Shown here piece by piece: positions 61,597-64,000 of a DNA stretch of 64,000 nt. The position numbers and the translations under genes were made by a program. The notes beneath the pieces were generated by a model, which was given only the letters and a program-made list of their open reading frames with translations, was not told where the DNA came from and ran no database searches. The stretch comes from Rhodococcus sp. Leaf278 (GTDB lineage: Bacteria > Actinomycetota > Actinomycetes > Mycobacteriales > Mycobacteriaceae). The stretch spans positions 1-64,000 of the forward strand of contig NZ_LMRR01000005.1 in assembly GCF_001426085.1 (NCBI RefSeq), written 5' to 3'. Positions within the stretch are counted from its first letter, which is position 1; each line of letters starts with the position of its first letter.

Positions 61597-62400
61597 TCAG
61601 TGCAGTTCGTGCACCGACTGCTTGCCGCTCTTGAGCCAACGACCCGGCAACCGGCCGACGAGCTCGCCGAGCGGGTGCACCGCTGCCGACAGGATTTCCA
61701 CGGAATCCTGCAGGATGTCGATCGAGATGCTCATGCGCTCGATGTTGGGAGCCACGGACGTCAGCGTCTCGGAGAGCTTCACCAACTGGTCCAGTGGCCC
61801 GCCCTTGGCCGTCAGCCGCTCGACGGCACCGTCCTCGGCCAACATCGTCTCGAGGATCCCGTTCTCGGCGATGGCCCTCTCGATCAATCCGTCCTGACGA
61901 GTCAGCACCTCGAGCGGACCGTCTGTGGCCGTCAGTCGTTCGAGTGGTCCGTTGGTGGCCGTGATGCGATCGAGCAGACCGCCTTCGGCCAGCAATCGTT
62001 CGAGTGGACCGTCCTCGGCCAGTAGCCGATCGAGCGGCCCGCCGGGAGCGAGGATCCGTTCGACCGGACCGCCCGGAGACAGCAGGCGCTCGAGGGTTCC
62101 GTCCTCGGACGTGAGGCGATCGACGACGCCGCCCTGGGCGAGCAGGCGATCCAGTGGCCCGCCCTCCTTGAGGGCGTTGCCCAGGGCGCGGTCGTCGGAG
62201 GTGAGCTGACCGAGTTGGGTGAGCAGTTGCATCGTGCCGCCGCGTGGATTGGCCAGCGAGGCCACTCCCGCGGTGCCGGACGCGCCGGTGGCCAGTGCCA
62301 TTCGGGTGGTTGCCAGCGCTACCTCGGCGACGCCGATCGCCTGTTCGGCAATGGCAATTCCGGCGCGCGCGGGAAGTGTGATCGCTGACACCCAGTTCAT
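61597..62400 (-). CDS. Decapeptide-repeat protein of unknown function
   Basis: A 267-residue protein. Residues 1-70 are helical and Ala-rich, with an amphipathic start (MNWVSAITLPARAGIAIAEQ). Residues 81-210 are thirteen exact-length 10-residue repeats with consensus G-[P/x]-[L/V]-[D/E]-R-[L]-[L/T]-A-x-[G/D/N], for example GPLDRLLAED and GPLERLTATD. The last 57 residues are again helical. A regular 10-residue period with leucines at fixed places suggests a rod or solenoid for protein or membrane interaction. I recognise no named family. No ribosome site is seen, but TACAGT lies 6 bases before the ATG at 62400, as expected for a leaderless transcript. Confidence 0.75.
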   Translation of the reverse strand: MNWVSAITLPARAGIAIAEQAIGVAEVALATTRMALATGASGTAGVASLANPRGGTMQLLTQLGQLTSDDRALGNALKEGGPLDRLLAQGGVVDRLTSEDGTLERLLSPGGPVERILAPGGPLDRLLAEDGPLERLLAEGGLLDRITATNGPLERLTATDGPLEVLTRQDGLIERAIAENGILETMLAEDGAVERLTAKGGPLDQLVKLSETLTSVAPNIERMSISIDILQDSVEILSAAVHPLGELVGRLPGRWLKSGKQSVHELH

Positions 62401-62432
62401 GGTTTTACTGTAACTGCTTGTAGCTCGGAAAA

Positions 62433-62747
62433 TCAGTGAAGAACTTTCAGTCCCACCACACATCCGACGATGCCGACCAGAAGCGCGACCTTGAGCAGCG
62501 ACGCCGCCTCGGCCCCGGTGATCATGGCGTATGCGACGGTGAGGGTGGCACCGATTCCGACCCAGACGGCGTAGGCGGTACCGGTGGGCAACGACCGCAT
62601 CGCGATCGCGAGACCGACCATGCTGAGTACCACCGCGATTCCGAAAACGACGGACGGTCCGAGTTTGGTGAAGCCCTCGGACTTACCGAGCGCGGTTGCC
62701 CAGATCGCTTCGAGAACGCCGGAGACGACAAGAATCAGCCAAGCCAT
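62433..62747 (-). CDS. sugE: SMR-family exporter (SugE/Gdx-like)
   Basis: A 104-residue protein with four membrane helices. The essential Glu13 sits in GVLEAIWATALGKSEGFTKL, the helix-1 pattern of SugE/Gdx, which exports guanidinium or quaternary ammonium compounds as an antiparallel dimer. The ATG at 62747 has AGAGGAG upstream. A 12-bp palindrome lies about 73 bases upstream; a guanidine riboswitch was looked for and not recognised. The preceding gene in the same direction is the TIGR03943-type gene, across a 120-base gap. Confidence 0.9.
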   Translation of the reverse strand: MAWLILVVSGVLEAIWATALGKSEGFTKLGPSVVFGIAVVLSMVGLAIAMRSLPTGTAYAVWVGIGATLTVAYAMITGAEAASLLKVALLVGIVGCVVGLKVLH

Positions 62748-62819
62748 CAGAAATCACTCCTCTGACACCGTCTTGTCCAGCGGGTACGGTGCCCCTCGTC
62801 CGATTGTCGGAAGTGACTT

Positions 62820-62831
62820 GTACGATCGTAC
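62820..62831. promoter_or_regulatory. Perfect 12-bp palindrome upstream of sugE
   Basis: GTACGATCGTAC, flanked by ACTT and CAAT, lies about 73 bases upstream of the sugE start. The form fits a TetR-family (QacR-like) operator. No regulator gene is adjacent. Confidence 0.5.
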
Positions 62832-62867
62832 CAATTTCGGCCGGCGGTGGCCACGGGTTTCGGATTG

Positions 62868-63608
62868 TCAGTACGCGTACGTGTTCGCCGGTGCCTCGAT
62901 TCGCTCTACCGTCGACACCGTCATCGTGGGCGTGAATGCGGTGTCCTCGGTCGCCGTGGCCGCGTCGACGACCCCCTGAATCTGTACCCAGGTGCCGTCC
63001 GGAATGTCGTCGAGAGCGTCACTACCTGCGTCGAGATGGATTCGAATCGACCTCGCGTCCGCCGCGCAGCAGATGATCAGAATGCGGGCGAGGTCGAGGC
63101 CTCTCGTCGTACCGTCGGTGCGCGGCGAGCCGCCGTTCGCGGTGGCGACAGTGAATCCGGTGACGCGAATCTCCCGGCCGTCGAGACTGCGTTCGGAGTC
63201 CCTGACCGCGCGTTGCACGACATCGAGCAGCGGCACTTCGGGTGCAGGCTCGCTCGGCAGGGGCGGAAATGCAGTCTTCTGCTGATCGGCTGCGGAGGTG
63301 ACCGAACGATCGCCGACCGCCGAGACTCCCAACGCGGGAGGTGCGATGAACAGGATGACCGCGACCGGCACCAGCAACAGCCAGTACGGGCGCGCGTCGT
63401 GATCGTGACCGTCACCGTCGTCCGGCCCGCCGCGCCGGATGTCGGCGACGATCGAGGCGACGGCGAGGACCACGATCAACACCCCGGCGGTCAGCAGGAA
63501 CGGATGCAGTGAGGGTTTGACGTATCGCACAAAGCTGCCGTCCACCGAGATCTTCACCATGGCTCCGCCGAGGAGCAGAAGCAGAAGGTTCTGCACTTCC
63601 CGCTTCAT
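62868..63608 (-). CDS. TIGR03943/DUF1980-type membrane-anchored protein
   Basis: A 246-residue protein with two N-terminal membrane helices (NLLLLLLGGAMVKISV and LLTAGVLIVVLAVASIVADI), a His/Asp-rich loop DDGDGHDHDARP, a third helix (LLLVPVAVILFIAPPALG) and an extracytoplasmic beta domain containing the ILIICCAADA cysteine pair. The TIGR03943 family (YcgQ type) is nearly always paired with a YcgR/DUF318-type permease, which is the gene upstream here; its ATG overlaps that gene's stop (ATGA). The loop and cysteines suggest metal handling, but the substrate is not established. Confidence 0.85.
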   Translation of the reverse strand: MKREVQNLLLLLLGGAMVKISVDGSFVRYVKPSLHPFLLTAGVLIVVLAVASIVADIRRGGPDDGDGHDHDARPYWLLLVPVAVILFIAPPALGVSAVGDRSVTSAADQQKTAFPPLPSEPAPEVPLLDVVQRAVRDSERSLDGREIRVTGFTVATANGGSPRTDGTTRGLDLARILIICCAADARSIRIHLDAGSDALDDIPDGTWVQIQGVVDAATATEDTAFTPTMTVSTVERIEAPANTYAY

Positions 63609-64000
63609 CGCGCGCCCACGACGAGGTAGCCGCACACCGAGGCGCACACGATAGCGACGACGAAGGTCAGTGGCGCGAAGCGCGCAACGAAACCCCGCCC
63701 GAAACTGCCTGCCTGCATCGCCATCAGCTTCACGTCGACAGCAGGTCCGACGACGAGGAAGACCAGACGCGGTAGCAGCGGCAGCATCGACATGCTCGCG
63801 GCGACGAACGCGTCGGCCTCCGAGCACAGCGCGAGTATCACCGCCAGGACCGCCATCACCAGGATCGACAGCAACACTTGCCCCGCGAGATGCGCGAACA
63901 CCCAGTCCGGAATCACCAGGTGCAGCAGGGCGGCGGCAGCCGCTCCGAACACGAGGAACGCCCCGGCCTGCAGCAGATCCGCACGCGCGGATTCGCGGAA
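63605..64000 (-). CDS. Permease (DUF318/YcgR-like), truncated by the window edge
   Basis: Only the C-terminal 131 codons are inside the window. Four hydrophobic segments are visible, with LALCSEADAFVAASM in one, a landmark of the DUF318/ArsP-like permease family that contains a cysteine in the membrane and the conserved S-x-A-D. The open frame continues past the right edge without a stop or a preferred start (the GTG at 63952 is internal). It forms an operon with the TIGR03943-type gene, the usual two-component arrangement. Confidence 0.82.
   Translation of the reverse strand, partial: FRESARADLLQAGAFLVFGAAAAALLHLVIPDWVFAHLAGQVLLSILVMAVLAVILALCSEADAFVAASMSMLPLLPRLVFLVVGPAVDVKLMAMQAGSFGRGFVARFAPLTFVVAIVCASVCGYLVVGAR

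Noticed and set aside
61771-62160. Regular 30-bp periodicity that could look like a CRISPR array
   Set aside because: The units encode an in-frame decapeptide repeat, vary at third positions and have no distinct repeat/spacer alternation.
62748-62867. Possible guanidine riboswitch before sugE
   Set aside because: No paired ACGR-loop hairpins or other guanidine-class pattern could be found; only a simple CACCG/CGGTG stem and an operator-like palindrome are present.

Overview
The window looks like chromosomal DNA of a Rhodococcus-type actinomycete (Nocardiaceae). The evidence is high GC throughout, strong G/C third-position bias, GTG/TTG starts, many ATGA/GTGA stop-start overlaps, and family content typical of mycolic-acid bacteria: an antigen-85-like esterase, an MmpL transporter, an FprB-type ferredoxin/NADP reductase, a DesA3-type desaturase with its reductase, and a pruA/pruB/pruC-like proline locus. 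No rRNA, tRNA, CRISPR array, insertion sequence or phage gene was seen. The genus is an inference from gene families.

Layout, left to right. 466-6926: seven-gene sugar operon (CUT2 ABC importer, PfkB kinase, P-loop kinase, LacI regulator, class II fructose-bisphosphate aldolase) behind a LacI operator; the gene order recalls fructose-uptake loci. 7022-9978: DGPF protein plus ECF42-type sigma factor, secreted esterase, small DUF2945 protein. 10100-13386: translationally coupled ATP-grasp protein and a 682-residue protein with a possible Cys-His-Asn centre, function unknown. 13603-17925: GNAT protein, pirin, membrane proteins, and a Tat-exported PhlG-like hydrolase divergent from a TetR regulator. 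17976-23728: six-gene operon with the four core enzymes of mycosporine-like amino acid (sunscreen) synthesis (mysA-D homologues), a TauD-type dioxygenase and a HAD-like protein lacking the catalytic aspartates; an adenylate cyclase lies just upstream on the same strand.

25522-30625: AurF-like diiron protein, ferredoxin/FAD reductase, a second flavin/2Fe-2S reductase and an acyl-CoA desaturase, ended by a strong terminator. 30704-37619: MFS transporter, methyltransferase, two SRPBCC proteins, glutamine synthetase III and an Old Yellow Enzyme. 37713-43810: tripartite TctCBA importer, universal stress protein and a pair of CNNM/CorC-type membrane proteins. 43895-46888: secreted and very small proteins, an HxlR regulator divergent from an NmrA-type reductase, and an FKBP lipoprotein. 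46974-50294: lipocalin-like protein and MmpL transporter, divergent from a MarR regulator. 50512-51862: STAS protein, small protein and GAF-ANTAR regulator.

51998-56259: proline catabolism (pruB, pruA) with a divergent PucR-type regulator. 56309-61403: LacI regulator and a ChvE/MmsAB-type multiple-sugar ABC importer whose promoter carries two lac-like operators. 61597-64000: decapeptide-repeat protein, SugE-type SMR exporter, TIGR03943-type protein and a permease cut by the right edge.

Most interesting for follow-up: the MAA operon with its unusual accessory enzymes, the ATP-grasp/cysteine-enzyme pair, the decapeptide-repeat protein, and an inverted repeat that would hide the ribosome-binding site of the desaturase reductase.
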